The notes: generated by a model from the letters alone, not told the origin. A stretch of 47,564 bases of DNA from Desulfamplus sp. (GCA_015232555.1 JADFZJ010000033.1:1-47564), one strand, 5' to 3'; shown: positions 35,978 through 45,974, counted from the first letter of the stretch. A program made the numbers and translations.

Positions 35978-36391
35978 TCAGGCATAATACGAGGGATTCT
36001 GCTTTTGAAATAGGATAAAAGCAGAATCTAAATTTTCAAACTCTACTGAATGGTGAGGACATCCATTTCTGGTACAGAAGTTTATTTTGCCCCCGATATC
36101 CAAATTCAGTGTTGCTACAGGTGCATTACATGAAGAACAGACCTTCTTAATAGGGAATGGCTGCTGACACTTAGGACAGAAGCAGTCCACCACTGTATCT
36201 GGAATATCTTCAACATTTACAAACTTTTTCTGATAACTTCCGTAAATCTGACTAAGATAAACCTTACCAGATTTACCGCTGATTTTTGCCGAAATTTCGA
36301 TAGCTGGAAGATCGTCAATCTTTACTCCCTGAATCATCAATGATTTCTGGCAGGATGGGCAATTTACTTCAACTTTAATCTGACTATTCAT
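35978..36391 (-). CDS. zinc-ribbon protein of unknown function
   Basis: A 137-residue protein with four cysteine clusters: CPSC (about 12-15), CPKC (about 72-75), CSSC (about 85-88) and CTRNGCPHH (about 107-115). This suggests two zinc ribbons. The segment between the first two is beta-rich and polar. I start it at 36391, with AGGAGG 9 bp upstream, because the longer frame runs into prmA. It lies 32 bp downstream of prmA on the same strand and is likely co-transcribed. I do not recognise a named family. Confidence 0.75.
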   Translation of the reverse strand: MNSQIKVEVNCPSCQKSLMIQGVKIDDLPAIEISAKISGKSGKVYLSQIYGSYQKKFVNVEDIPDTVVDCFCPKCQQPFPIKKVCSSCNAPVATLNLDIGGKINFCTRNGCPHHSVEFENLDSAFILFQKQNPSYYA

Positions 36392-36423
36392 AATGCCATA
36401 CCTCCTTTTATTAATGAATATCA

Positions 36424-37350
36424 TTATTTTTTTGCTGCAATTGCAATCCACTCACCTTCATTTTTTACATCTAAGATTGCAAATCCATTATGGTTAAGGC
36501 ATTCTTTTACTGCTTGTTCTCTATCTTTAATAATACCAGATAGTATGACAATACCATCTTTTTTTAGAGAAGTTTTCATTTCAGACATTATATCAATTAA
36601 AACCTCTGCAATGATATTAGCAGAAATCAGATCAAATTGAAACATATCAGATTTTGATATATATTGCTCTAAGGTAGCTATCTTAACCTCAAATCGCTCA
36701 GACGAAATAGCATTTTTTATAATATTTTCAGATGCCACTTGAATTGCAACCTCATCAATATCAATTCCGACAAGATAAGATGCCCCAAGTTTTGCCGCTG
36801 CAATCATCAAAATACCTGAACCTGTGCCAACATCAAGAAAATTATCTCCAGATTGTAGGTATCGTTCAATAAACGATATGCACATTGATGTTGTAGGGTG
36901 AGTGCCTGTTCCAAATGCCATACCCGGATCAAGCTCAATTACAATATCATTTGCTGCTTGCTTAAATTCTCTCCATGCAGGTTTAATGACAATTCTATCT
37001 GTAATTCTGGACACATGAAAAAAACTCTTCCACGACTCTGCCCAATCCTCTTGATCCACGATGTAAGTTTGAATAGTAACTTTAATGCCTGACGCCTTAA
37101 TCTCTTCAGCCCGTTTTTTTATTTGCTTGAGCGTCTCAATTGAGGAGTCAGTATTTGGTATATACCCTGAAATATATATCTCATCTGGTATAGGCAGAGC
37201 ATCGCTTCCAAATCCTTCAGTAGGCTCTTCAAGCGGCACCTGACATACTACGCCTGTAAGACCTAATGAGAAGAAGATGTCAGATACCATCTCTTCTCCA
37301 AATGCAATGTCATCAGACTCAAAAAGAGCTTTTACATGTATCCATTTCAT
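36424..37350 (-). CDS. prmA: ribosomal protein L11 methyltransferase
   Basis: A 308-residue SAM-dependent methyltransferase that trimethylates L11. The N-terminal substrate-recognition domain (MKWIHVKALFESDDIAFGEEMVS) is followed by the FGTGTHPTT motif and SAM-binding DVGTGSGIL near residue 172, then GIDIDEVAI and the NIIAEVL motif. It is of full length. Confidence 0.92.
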   Translation of the reverse strand: MKWIHVKALFESDDIAFGEEMVSDIFFSLGLTGVVCQVPLEEPTEGFGSDALPIPDEIYISGYIPNTDSSIETLKQIKKRAEEIKASGIKVTIQTYIVDQEDWAESWKSFFHVSRITDRIVIKPAWREFKQAANDIVIELDPGMAFGTGTHPTTSMCISFIERYLQSGDNFLDVGTGSGILMIAAAKLGASYLVGIDIDEVAIQVASENIIKNAISSERFEVKIATLEQYISKSDMFQFDLISANIIAEVLIDIMSEMKTSLKKDGIVILSGIIKDREQAVKECLNHNGFAILDVKNEGEWIAIAAKK

Positions 37351-37429
37351 GGCTGTATATGGTCCATTTTTGTCAAATCATAAAAAAATAGAAAGAATAT
37401 GAGTATAGCTTTTTGAGTTTTTATTGAAA

Positions 37430-37457
37430 GTAGAGATGCACGGCCGTGCGTCTCTAC
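37430..37457. repeat. 28 bp near-perfect intergenic palindrome
   Basis: GTAGAGATGCACGG and its reverse complement (one G-U mismatch) abut with no loop. Palindromes of the GTAGAGAC...GTCTCTAC type are dispersed intergenic repeats in cyanobacteria and some other bacteria. This copy lies between prmA and the hydrolase gene. Confidence 0.8.
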
Positions 37458-37500
37458 AGTTTGGATTAAATCTAAAAAGGCTACGTGCAAACGATATTGC

Positions 37501-38388
37501 TCACACATTCCCGATATGTCTCAAGATCGTATCAGAAATCTCTTCCCACCATGCGTTAGGGCTGGGCATTGCATGACCCATACCTTTTATTATCTTCAAT
37601 TCTGCCACTGGGATTGCCCCTGCTGTTGCCTCTCCTCCAGATAGAGGAACCAAAGGATCGTCATCTCCATGTATAACAAGTGCGGGGACTTTCATGTTTT
37701 TGAGATATGGAGTTCTATCTTTTTGTGTAAGAATTGCAAGATATTGGCGGGCAATACCATCTTGATAAAAAGAGCGGTCATAAGAATTTGCTGCTAAATT
37801 CCTGTGAAACTCTTGATCAAACGGCAACCCATTTCCATAGGCTAATCTGAAAAATTTAGTCATATGTTCAATATAACCGTCGCGTTCAACAGGAGCTGGA
37901 GCAAGCATAGCCTCCATAGCCTCTTTTGTTGGTTGAAATGCCCTGTTTTCTCCAGGATGGCTGTAAATAGATATCAGACTCAATATCCGATCAGGATGTT
38001 TGACAGCAAAAGTCTGGGCAATAAACCCACCCATTGACATACCACAAACATGAGCTTTATTGATATTAAGAAAATCAAGCAATCCTGCTGTATCGTCTGC
38101 CATATCATCAAGCGAGTATGGAACTGTCTCTGCTTTACCCACAAATAGAGCAAACATTTTCTGCATAATTTCTTGCATGCTCATCCCATTGCACTTTGTT
38201 GATAATCCGATATCTCTGTTATCAAACCTTACCACATAATAGCCATTATCAGCTAATTTTTGACAAAATCTACTATCCCATACAATAAGTTGAATACCAA
38301 GCCCTGCAATCAGCAATATTGCCTTATCTGATAGATTGCCAAATGTTTCATACTCAATATCTATACCATTACTTTTAGCGATTGCCAT
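37501..38388 (-). CDS. alpha/beta hydrolase
   Basis: A 295-residue serine hydrolase of the RdmC/esterase-like branch. The nucleophile elbow is GMSMGG (Ser near 118), the strand before has LLIAGLG (oxyanion), the acid is in HGDDDPLVP, and a His lies in KGMGHAMPSPNAW. No signal peptide is visible. The ATG abuts the stop of the GIY-YIG gene (TAA directly followed by ATG), with GGAG 8 bp upstream inside that gene, so translation is probably coupled. The substrate is unknown. Confidence 0.85.
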   Translation of the reverse strand: MAIAKSNGIDIEYETFGNLSDKAILLIAGLGIQLIVWDSRFCQKLADNGYYVVRFDNRDIGLSTKCNGMSMQEIMQKMFALFVGKAETVPYSLDDMADDTAGLLDFLNINKAHVCGMSMGGFIAQTFAVKHPDRILSLISIYSHPGENRAFQPTKEAMEAMLAPAPVERDGYIEHMTKFFRLAYGNGLPFDQEFHRNLAANSYDRSFYQDGIARQYLAILTQKDRTPYLKNMKVPALVIHGDDDPLVPLSGGEATAGAIPVAELKIIKGMGHAMPSPNAWWEEISDTILRHIGNV

Positions 38389-39237
38389 TTATTTTACTCC
38401 TAAAGGATTGTATATATTGTGTTCTCTTTCTAAAAAATCATCAATCCATTTATTGTAACTTATAACACGGCTAAGTTTATGATTAGTAATCAATGGTAAT
38501 ATTATTTTATGAAAAAAATCTTTATTTTTCATTGATTGCAACCCATAAGCAAAATTTCCACATTTAATTTTAAACTCATCAAATCCATATAAATCCGTTA
38601 AATCAATTGGAGTATCCATTAGGTTTTCAATGCCTTGTAATATATACTGTTTATACTCGTGATCAAATTGAATGTCTTCTACAACCAATTCAGACCACAA
38701 GTAATACCTATTGTATCTACAACTTTTTGGTTTTCCACCAAATATTAACACAACACTCGAGCCAAGCATGTTTATTGCGACTCGTTTTTTTGTAAAAATT
38801 CCATAGTTTGCGTTTTCAGTTGTTATTGAATCATCATCTGATTCCCCAGGTATATAACCCATTCTTTCAAAACTATGATATTGTAAAAAACATTGTGTTT
38901 TTTGTAGATCTCTTTTGGGGAAAATTGGATTGATTCCCATAAGCTGTACATTGTATTGAGGTTTTAACTTATTAATATAATAAGTCTCTCGCTCAATCAG
39001 TTTTTTCGCATCACAATTTTCGATAATCTCAAAATTAAAATTTCCAAAAACTCCCTTTTTGTTAACTTGTTCTCTTAAATTATATTTTGCAAACGCCATT
39101 CTAATAATTGATTCATTGGAATGCTCGGTCAATGCCATTGTATGAGCTTTCCATCTCGTAAAAATGTCACGTGATTGCCCAATATAAAACTTTCCATTTA
39201 TTAAATTTGTAATTTTATATATACCTGTTTGCCTCAT
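38389..39237 (-). CDS. GIY-YIG nuclease domain protein
   Basis: A 282-residue protein with an N-terminal GIY-YIG endonuclease domain: GIYKITN, FYIGQS, Arg in FTRWKAH, the catalytic Glu in LIERETYYI and Asn in QYNVQ. All catalytic residues are present. The domain resembles that of phage and intron-encoded nucleases. The remaining 170 residues, aromatic-rich, have no family I recognise and may bind DNA. It sits between alaS (34 bp upstream) and the hydrolase (0 bp), and may be a late insertion in this operon. Confidence 0.8.
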   Translation of the reverse strand: MRQTGIYKITNLINGKFYIGQSRDIFTRWKAHTMALTEHSNESIIRMAFAKYNLREQVNKKGVFGNFNFEIIENCDAKKLIERETYYINKLKPQYNVQLMGINPIFPKRDLQKTQCFLQYHSFERMGYIPGESDDDSITTENANYGIFTKKRVAINMLGSSVVLIFGGKPKSCRYNRYYLWSELVVEDIQFDHEYKQYILQGIENLMDTPIDLTDLYGFDEFKIKCGNFAYGLQSMKNKDFFHKIILPLITNHKLSRVISYNKWIDDFLEREHNIYNPLGVK

Positions 39238-39271
39238 GAGGAAGCCTAAAAATATATTTTATAACTATAAT

Positions 39272-42073
39272 TTACAGCTCATATATAGATTTAAGTGCTT
39301 CGGCTAAATACTCAGGCTTTGTTCCGCCTGCCTGAGCCATATCTGATCTTCCACCACCACCACCGCCAACAATTGCAGCAGCTTTTTTCACGATATTTCC
39401 AGCATGAAATCTGCCTGTCATATCTTGAGTAACTACGCAGGTAAGAAGTGCCTTTCCACCTGATTCTGCACCAAGCAGAACAACCCCAGAACCAATTTTT
39501 GCCTTAAATTTGTCTGCTAAATCACGCATCTGGGACGGATTATCAATATCAACTTTTTTTGCCAGTACTTTTACGCCATTTATCTCTCTTATATCATCTG
39601 AAATATTATCAACTGATTTTGATGCTATTTGGGCTTTAAGGCTTAAAATTTCCTTTTCAGCAGCTTTGTGCTCATTTAAAAGAGTCTCTATTTTTGCATA
39701 CAGAGCAAAGCCTAAAGAGATACTGCCCTGTGTCTGAGCTTTAATAACAGATGCACTCTTTTGGATCATGGTGATATTTTCCTGAATATATTCAACAGCT
39801 TTTCCACCTGTTAAAGCCTCAATACGCCGCACTCCTGATGCAATTCCAGCCTCAGAGACAATCTGGAACAGACCAATATTACCTGTTCTGCCTGTATGAG
39901 TTCCACCGCAAAGCTCTCTGCTGAAATCTCCCATTGAGACAACACGCACCTTGTCACCATATTTTTCTTCAAACAGAGCGGTTGCACCTGATTTAACAGC
40001 TTCTTCTATCTCCATCTCTACTGTTTCTAAAGGGACATTTTGGCGGATATGATCATTAACATCTTTCTCAATTGCAAGGCTCTCATCTCTGCTGATTGGT
40101 GAGAAGTGGGTAAAGTCAAATCTGAATCTTTCACTTGTAACAAGAGAACCAGCCTGCTTAACATGATTTCCAAGAACCTTACGCAAAGCTGAGTGCAGAA
40201 GGTGAGTTGCAGTATGATTACAAGCTGTAGCCGCACGGTTTTTAGCATCTACTTTAAGCACAACATCTTTATCTTTTTTTAATATACCGCTCTCTACAAC
40301 CCCTCTGTGAATCCTAATGCCAGATGGATCAGAAATTGTGTTGTTAATTCTAACTCTGACTCTGAACTTGCCATCTTTTGGGCATGTTATATCTGCTGAA
40401 CAGCCAACTCCTTCTAAAAATCCACAATCTCCAGCTTGACCGCCTGATTCAGCGTAAAACGGTGTTTTTTCTGTTACAATTTCAATTGCATCTCCTTTTG
40501 ATGCAGATTCAACTGCTTTGCCGTCTTTAACAATCAGTAGCATTTTTGATTGTGTCTCAAGCTCATCATATCCAGTAAATATAGTTTTAACGCCTTCAGA
40601 TGTAAGAGATTTAAAAGCCTCACTCACACCAGCAAAGGTTTTAGAGCTTTTTGAACGGGCTTTCTGCTCGTCCATTGCTTTATGGTAACCAGCCATATCA
40701 AGTGTGATGTCAGTTCCTTTTAGGATATCAGTTATAATATCAACTGGAAAGCCGAAGGTGTCGTAAAGTTTGAATATAACATCTCCGGGTATCTCTTTTT
40801 TATAGCTCTTATTTTCACCCGCAGCACAGATTTGTCCGCCTGTATTTTTCTCAATCTCATCGATGGTCTCTTTTAAAAGTTTAAGCCCTACATCAAGAGT
40901 TTCAGAAAATTTTATCTCCTCATTTTTTACCACATTAAGAATAAATTCAGCAGACTCTTTAAGCTCTGGATATGCCTCATGCATCATATCAAACACAGTA
41001 GCAACGGTTTCATGCAAAAAAGGTTCAGTAAGTCCTATATAACGACCATATCTGATGGCTCTTCTCATAATGCGGCGTAAAACATAACCTCTTCCTTCAT
41101 TTGATGGCAAAATGCCGTCACAGATAAGAAAAGCTGTAGCTCTGCTATGATCCGCAATTACCTTTTTGGCAACTTCACTCTCTTTGTTGGAAATTTGACT
41201 CCCTCTGTAACTCTCTTTTTGGGCAATTTGACCATCTTTGGAATCTCTTTGCCTATTTCCTGAACGTGCTGAAACTTTGTCCATAAGTTCTGAAACTTTA
41301 TCCATAATCGGGATAAATAGATCAGTGTCGTAATTTGTAGGAACATTCTGAAGAACAGAGACAATTCGCTCAAGCCCTAAACCAGTGTCAATACTCGGTT
41401 TTGGAAGAGGTTTCATATTGCCTGAAGCATCTCTTTCAAACTGCATAAAGACCAAATTCCAAAGCTCAAGATAGCGATCGCAATCACAGCCTACTGCACA
41501 ATTTGGATTGTTGCAGCCGAATTCTTCGCCTCTGTCAATGTGAATCTCACTGCAAGGACCGCATGGACCAGTATCTCCCATTGCCCAAAAGTTATCTTTT
41601 TCGCCAAGTCTTACGATTCTATCTTCTGGCACACCTATCTTATCTCGCCATAAGTTGTATGCTTCATCATCATCTTGAAAGACAGAAACCCACAGTTTTT
41701 CAGGCGGGAGTCCATAGCCATTGGTCTTGTCAGTTAAAAGCTCCCAGCCATAGGCAATTGCCTTTTCCTTGAAATAGTCACCAAAAGAGAAGTTTCCAAG
41801 CATCTCAAAAAAGGTGTGGTGACGGGCAGTATATCCCACATTCTCAAGATCATTGTGCTTGCCGCCTGCTCGTACACATTTCTGAGAAGTTACTGCTGTG
41901 GAATATTCCCTTTTTTCATCCCCTGTAAATACTCGTTTAAACTGCACCATGCCAGCATTTGTAAATAAAAGGGTTGGATCATCTTGCGGCACAAGAGAGG
42001 AGCTTCTTACCACTTGATGTTGATTTTTTTTAAAGTATTCTATAAATATCCTGCGAGCCTCTTTACCTGTCAT
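39272..42073 (-). CDS. alaS: alanyl-tRNA synthetase
   Basis: A 933-residue class II synthetase that charges tRNA-Ala. The N-terminal catalytic domain (TGKEARRIFIEYF, then FTNAGMVQFK), editing domain (NHTATHLLHSAL and CGGTHTGRTG zinc ligands) and C-terminal DHHA1-like Gly-rich GGGGGGRSDMAQAGG are all present. I start at 42073, with AAGGAG 6 bp upstream; the frame is open to 42133, but the family starts at MTGKEAR. It exceeds the usual 875 residues because of a low-complexity insertion of about 45 residues near residue 255-300. It lies 62 bp after recA. Confidence 0.95.
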   Translation of the reverse strand: MTGKEARRIFIEYFKKNQHQVVRSSSLVPQDDPTLLFTNAGMVQFKRVFTGDEKREYSTAVTSQKCVRAGGKHNDLENVGYTARHHTFFEMLGNFSFGDYFKEKAIAYGWELLTDKTNGYGLPPEKLWVSVFQDDDEAYNLWRDKIGVPEDRIVRLGEKDNFWAMGDTGPCGPCSEIHIDRGEEFGCNNPNCAVGCDCDRYLELWNLVFMQFERDASGNMKPLPKPSIDTGLGLERIVSVLQNVPTNYDTDLFIPIMDKVSELMDKVSARSGNRQRDSKDGQIAQKESYRGSQISNKESEVAKKVIADHSRATAFLICDGILPSNEGRGYVLRRIMRRAIRYGRYIGLTEPFLHETVATVFDMMHEAYPELKESAEFILNVVKNEEIKFSETLDVGLKLLKETIDEIEKNTGGQICAAGENKSYKKEIPGDVIFKLYDTFGFPVDIITDILKGTDITLDMAGYHKAMDEQKARSKSSKTFAGVSEAFKSLTSEGVKTIFTGYDELETQSKMLLIVKDGKAVESASKGDAIEIVTEKTPFYAESGGQAGDCGFLEGVGCSADITCPKDGKFRVRVRINNTISDPSGIRIHRGVVESGILKKDKDVVLKVDAKNRAATACNHTATHLLHSALRKVLGNHVKQAGSLVTSERFRFDFTHFSPISRDESLAIEKDVNDHIRQNVPLETVEMEIEEAVKSGATALFEEKYGDKVRVVSMGDFSRELCGGTHTGRTGNIGLFQIVSEAGIASGVRRIEALTGGKAVEYIQENITMIQKSASVIKAQTQGSISLGFALYAKIETLLNEHKAAEKEILSLKAQIASKSVDNISDDIREINGVKVLAKKVDIDNPSQMRDLADKFKAKIGSGVVLLGAESGGKALLTCVVTQDMTGRFHAGNIVKKAAAIVGGGGGGRSDMAQAGGTKPEYLAEALKSIYEL
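41177..41310. repeat. two tandem-duplication arrays inside alaS
   Basis: Units 41177-41209 and 41210-41242 are imperfect 33 bp repeats (both starting ACTCTCTTT, with AATTTGAC inside). Units 41269-41289 and 41290-41310 are 21 bp repeats of CTGAAACTTTGTCCATAAGTT type. They encode 11-residue units around QKES and QISNKES and seven-residue units MDKVSEL/MDKVSAR. Confidence 0.85.
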
Positions 42074-42135
42074 TGTTAACTCCTTAAACCGATGTGGATA
42101 ATTCTTATGCCGATTTCCCTTCTCATTCTCCACTC

Positions 42136-43248
42136 CTATTCTGATATAGATGATTCTGACACTACTGACTGAGATGCTTTTGTTTTTGACGCTGCTGTGG
42201 CTGTTGGTATTGCAGCAGGGGCAGATTGTCCTGCTGTTACCGCTGGCTTAATAGAACCTATACCAAGATTTTCCCTTACGCTTGATTCAATTTTTTCAAA
42301 CACATCAGGGTTTTCATCAAAAAATGCTTTTACATTCTGCCTCCCCTGCCCCATCCTCTCACCTTGATATGAATACCACGATCCGCTCTTTTCAACAATA
42401 TTAAGGTCAACAGCCATATCAAGAAGATCTCCAGTTTGAGAAATTCCCTCCCCATACATAATATCAAACTCAACCGACTTAAACGGAGGAGCAAGTTTGT
42501 TTTTTACAACACTCACTTTGGTTCTGTTTCCAATAGTATCCTGACCCTCTTTTATTGCGGCAGCTCTTCTGATTTCTAAACGAACAGATGCGTAAAATTT
42601 AAGTGCGTTACCGCCTGTTGTGGTTTCAGGGTTTCCATACACAACACCAATTTTCATTCTTATCTGGTTTATAAAAATCACAGTGGTATTGGTTCGAGAC
42701 ATTGTTGCAGTAAGTTTTCTCAATGCCTGCGACATAAGCCGTGCCTGAAGTCCCATGTGAGAGTCTCCCATCTCACCCTCGATTTCGGCTCGTGGGACAA
42801 GTGCTGCCACAGAGTCAATAACAATAATATCAATTGCCCCGCTTCTGACCAGCATATCAGCTATTTCAAGAGCCTGCTCACCAGTATCTGGCTGAGAGAC
42901 AAGAAGCTCGTCACAGTCAACTCCCAATTTTTTAGCATAGGCTGTGTCAAGAGCGTGTTCCGCATCAATAAATGCAGCAATCCCACCTTTTTTCTGGGAC
43001 TCTGCCACAGCATGAAGAGCAAGCGTGGTCTTTCCTGACGATTCAGGACCATAGATTTCAATAACTCTGCCTCTTGGATATCCGCCTATTCCCAACGCTT
43101 TATCAAGTGCTAATGAACCAGAATGGATAACTGGCACCTCTTGAACAGCCCGCTCTCCAAGCTTCATAATAGCACCTTTTCCAAACTGACGCTCAATCTG
43201 GCTCATGGCTGATTTAACTGCCTTTTCTCTCTCTGTGGCATCTACCAT
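42136..43248 (-). CDS. recA: recombinase RecA
   Basis: A 370-residue DNA strand-exchange protein. Walker [10 protein letters not shown] is near residue 68-76, followed by [26 protein letters not shown]-type loop L2 region (only the core is quoted: IRMKIGV, GGNALKF). The C-terminus has an Ala/Thr/Ser-rich tail of about 40 residues in place of the usual acidic tail, ending ESSISE. It drives homologous recombination and SOS induction. It is followed by alaS, as in several proteobacteria. AAGGAG precedes the ATG. Confidence 0.97.
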   Translation of the reverse strand: MVDATEREKAVKSAMSQIERQFGKGAIMKLGERAVQEVPVIHSGSLALDKALGIGGYPRGRVIEIYGPESSGKTTLALHAVAESQKKGGIAAFIDAEHALDTAYAKKLGVDCDELLVSQPDTGEQALEIADMLVRSGAIDIIVIDSVAALVPRAEIEGEMGDSHMGLQARLMSQALRKLTATMSRTNTTVIFINQIRMKIGVVYGNPETTTGGNALKFYASVRLEIRRAAAIKEGQDTIGNRTKVSVVKNKLAPPFKSVEFDIMYGEGISQTGDLLDMAVDLNIVEKSGSWYSYQGERMGQGRQNVKAFFDENPDVFEKIESSVRENLGIGSIKPAVTAGQSAPAAIPTATAASKTKASQSVVSESSISE

Positions 43249-43411
43249 TAAAGTTTCTCCTTATATTTCTATTTTTATTATAGTGTTAGTAACTGCTGAT
43301 CCCATATTGTTATCCTCATTAGATATTTGGTTGGGACTGTAATAAAAAAGCACAATTTATGAGCAAGTATAGTATATCAAATTTTATGAATTTAGCAGGT
43401 CAGTTACCTAT

Positions 43412-44749
43412 CTATGAATTTAATTTGGCTTTATCTATCAAAAAATAGACATCCTTAATAGGTATATTTTTCTTTTTAGCTATATCACGGCACACTTCAT
43501 ACTCAGGTATTATCCTATTTTTTCCGTCTGGGTCTGTTATCTGTTTTGCATTAACGTTACCAAATTCAGTCTCTATCTCAACACTTTTTCTGGCAAGAAC
43601 TGCTCGTTCTGTCTTGTAGAATCTCACTCCTGATGATGTGCTTTCTGTCAAAACTATCTCAATAAGCTCTTCAAGTTTCTCTTTGCAGCAGATAACCTCA
43701 AGCCTGAAAGCGGGTCTATTCTTTTTCATAAATAAGGGGGAGCAAGATACATCTAACGCACCATTAGCAAAAAGTTTTTCCATGATGTAACCTGCTATTT
43801 CTGGATTCATATCATCAATTGAAGTCTCAACAACATAAACAGTTTCAATGAAAATATTAGGGTTAATCTCTAAATTGATATTGGAATCAATGCGGTTAGA
43901 ATCTTTTATTTTAACATCTTCGCCTGTGATTATACGCAAAACATTGGGCAATCCATCTGCTGATGATTTTCGTTTACCAGAACCATATCCTGTGCTTTTA
44001 ATTACCATTTCAGGAATATCACCAAACTCCTGAGCCATCGTAGTGATAATTGCGGCACCAGTGGGTGTTACAGTCTCCATATCGCAGTTAGATGGCTTTA
44101 CAGGAATTCCTTTGAGTATTTTGAGAGTTGCTGGTGCAGGAATTGGTATCACGCCATGAGAACATTTTACAGAGTCTTTGCCAAGAGAGGGAACTGAGCC
44201 GTAAATCTTTGTAATTCCAAGATATTCTGCACAAAGAAAAGCTCCTGTAATATCCACAATTGCATCTACTCCGCCAACTTCGTGAAAATGAACTTTTTCA
44301 ATCTCTGTTCCATGAATCTTTGATTCTGCTAAAGCTATTTTTTCAAACGCTTTAAGAGTTGACGATTTAACATACTCTGAAAATGGTGAGTTTGAAATAA
44401 GCTCTTTAATCTGACTATAATTTCTGGAGTGGTGATGGTGATGCTCTATTGAATGGAAATGGTTATGATCTGCGTTATCATTATTTAAAGATTTATGATC
44501 AAAATGGTGGTGATTGTTATGATGATGGTGGTGATGCTCATCTGAATCATCAAAATATTTTTCATCAACAAACAGATTTACAGCTTTAATTCCGTTATGC
44601 CAAATATTTTCGGCTCTTATATCGACATCAGGCAGAGGCATTCTTCTAAATTGCTCTTTAAGCCATTCAACTGGAACACCTAAATCTACAAACGCACCAA
44701 GAACCATATCTCCGCTAATACCTGAGAACATATCAAAATAGGCAATCAT
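43412..44749 (-). CDS. larC: nickel-pincer cofactor biosynthesis protein LarC
   Basis: A 445-residue nickel insertase that completes the nickel-pincer nucleotide of lactate racemase and relatives. MIAYFDMFSGISGDM at the start and SHGVIPIPAPATLKIL in the middle are family marks, and a His/Asn-rich metal-binding region lies at about 75-110. LarC1 and LarC2 are joined in one frame, without the programmed frameshift known in Lactobacillus. larA, larB and larE are not in the window. The start overlaps the stop of the peptidase gene by 1 nt. Confidence 0.93.
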   Translation of the reverse strand: MIAYFDMFSGISGDMVLGAFVDLGVPVEWLKEQFRRMPLPDVDIRAENIWHNGIKAVNLFVDEKYFDDSDEHHHHHHNNHHHFDHKSLNNDNADHNHFHSIEHHHHHSRNYSQIKELISNSPFSEYVKSSTLKAFEKIALAESKIHGTEIEKVHFHEVGGVDAIVDITGAFLCAEYLGITKIYGSVPSLGKDSVKCSHGVIPIPAPATLKILKGIPVKPSNCDMETVTPTGAAIITTMAQEFGDIPEMVIKSTGYGSGKRKSSADGLPNVLRIITGEDVKIKDSNRIDSNINLEINPNIFIETVYVVETSIDDMNPEIAGYIMEKLFANGALDVSCSPLFMKKNRPAFRLEVICCKEKLEELIEIVLTESTSSGVRFYKTERAVLARKSVEIETEFGNVNAKQITDPDGKNRIIPEYEVCRDIAKKKNIPIKDVYFLIDKAKLNS

Positions 44750-45960
44750 TATTTTACGACACCTTCTGTTCCCATAATGCCAAGTGCATGGATTCGCAAA
44801 ATTTCAATCAGCAGACGGGTTGTGTTTTCCATGTCTTCAAGTTTTATAGATTCGCGAACAGTATGCACATCTGTCATTCCTGTGCCTAAAACTCCTGTTA
44901 CAACGCCTTTGCCGAAAAAAATATTGGCATCAGCTCCTCCGCCGATTGTTTTAGAACTCATCTCCTTTCCAAGATTTGCTGCTGCCTGCCTCGCAAGCAT
45001 CACAACAGGGTGATTATCAGGAATATTAGTTGCTGGAAAATCATGCTCAAGCTCTATCTCAAGTTTCGGCAGGTCATTAGCAAAAATTTTATTACATTTT
45101 TGTTTCTCATAAGCACTTTTTATATTACAGTCACTATTTTTATATGAACTTATAACATTATGAAATGTTGTAAGAATAGTTTCTGTTACAGATTCAAGTT
45201 TTTGTTTATCATGACTTCTTACCTCTCCGTGAATTGTTACAAGATCAGGCACAATGTTAGTTGCCTTTCCACCTTGAATTTTGCCGATGTTGCAGGTTGT
45301 TTCATGGTCAATCCTGCCAAGTTCTAATTGAGCTATTGCTTTAGATGCAAGAGAAATAGCATTTATGCCTTTTTCTGGTGATGCTCCAGCATGTGCATCT
45401 TTGCCATGAACTTTAATGATAAAGCGGTTGGCATGAGGTGCTCTTGTAACAATACCTTCTGTATCTGTTGAATCAAGAATATATCCTATTTTTGACTCAA
45501 TCATGCTTAGATCAAAATGCTTTGCTCCCCAAAGTCCTATCTCTTCACACACTGTAAAAACAACCTCAACTGGAGGACAAGGAAGGTTATTCTCTCTAAT
45601 TACATCCATCACCTCAAGAATAATAGCAAGGGCAGATTTATCGTCAGAACCAAGTATCGTTGTGCCATCGCTTCTGAATATGCCGTCTTTGAAAGTAACT
45701 TTAACCCCTCTTCCTGGCTCAACTGTATCCATGTGTCCAGATAGCATAATTGGTGGGACAGCCTTATTACCTTCGAATTTTGCAATAAGGTTTCCGCAGT
45801 TACCGCCTATTTTTTCACCAGCATTATCCATATTAACTTCAGCACCAATTCCTGTTAATATATCTTTTAGCTTTGCAGCAATATCAGCCTCTTCCTTAGA
45901 GACTGAGTCAATCTGTGCAAGCATTATGAACCTTTGCTTTATTCTCTCGCTGTTTATCAT
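44749..45960 (-). CDS. M20 family metallopeptidase (PepT-like)
   Basis: A 403-residue zinc peptidase. Metal and catalytic residues are in LSGHMDTVEPG, ILGSDDKSALA and CEEIGLWGAK, with a dimerisation domain in the middle (GKDAHAGASPEKG) and a C-terminal GGGADANIF motif. It resembles PepT-like tri/dipeptidases of the M20B subgroup, which would act on small peptides in the cytosol. An insertion with Lys/Asn/Tyr occurs near residue 280-300. It overlaps larC by 1 nt (TAATG), so translation is coupled. Confidence 0.88.
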   Translation of the reverse strand: MINSERIKQRFIMLAQIDSVSKEEADIAAKLKDILTGIGAEVNMDNAGEKIGGNCGNLIAKFEGNKAVPPIMLSGHMDTVEPGRGVKVTFKDGIFRSDGTTILGSDDKSALAIILEVMDVIRENNLPCPPVEVVFTVCEEIGLWGAKHFDLSMIESKIGYILDSTDTEGIVTRAPHANRFIIKVHGKDAHAGASPEKGINAISLASKAIAQLELGRIDHETTCNIGKIQGGKATNIVPDLVTIHGEVRSHDKQKLESVTETILTTFHNVISSYKNSDCNIKSAYEKQKCNKIFANDLPKLEIELEHDFPATNIPDNHPVVMLARQAAANLGKEMSSKTIGGGADANIFFGKGVVTGVLGTGMTDVHTVRESIKLEDMENTTRLLIEILRIHALGIMGTEGVVK

Positions 45961-45974
45961 CTAAGGACTCCCGT

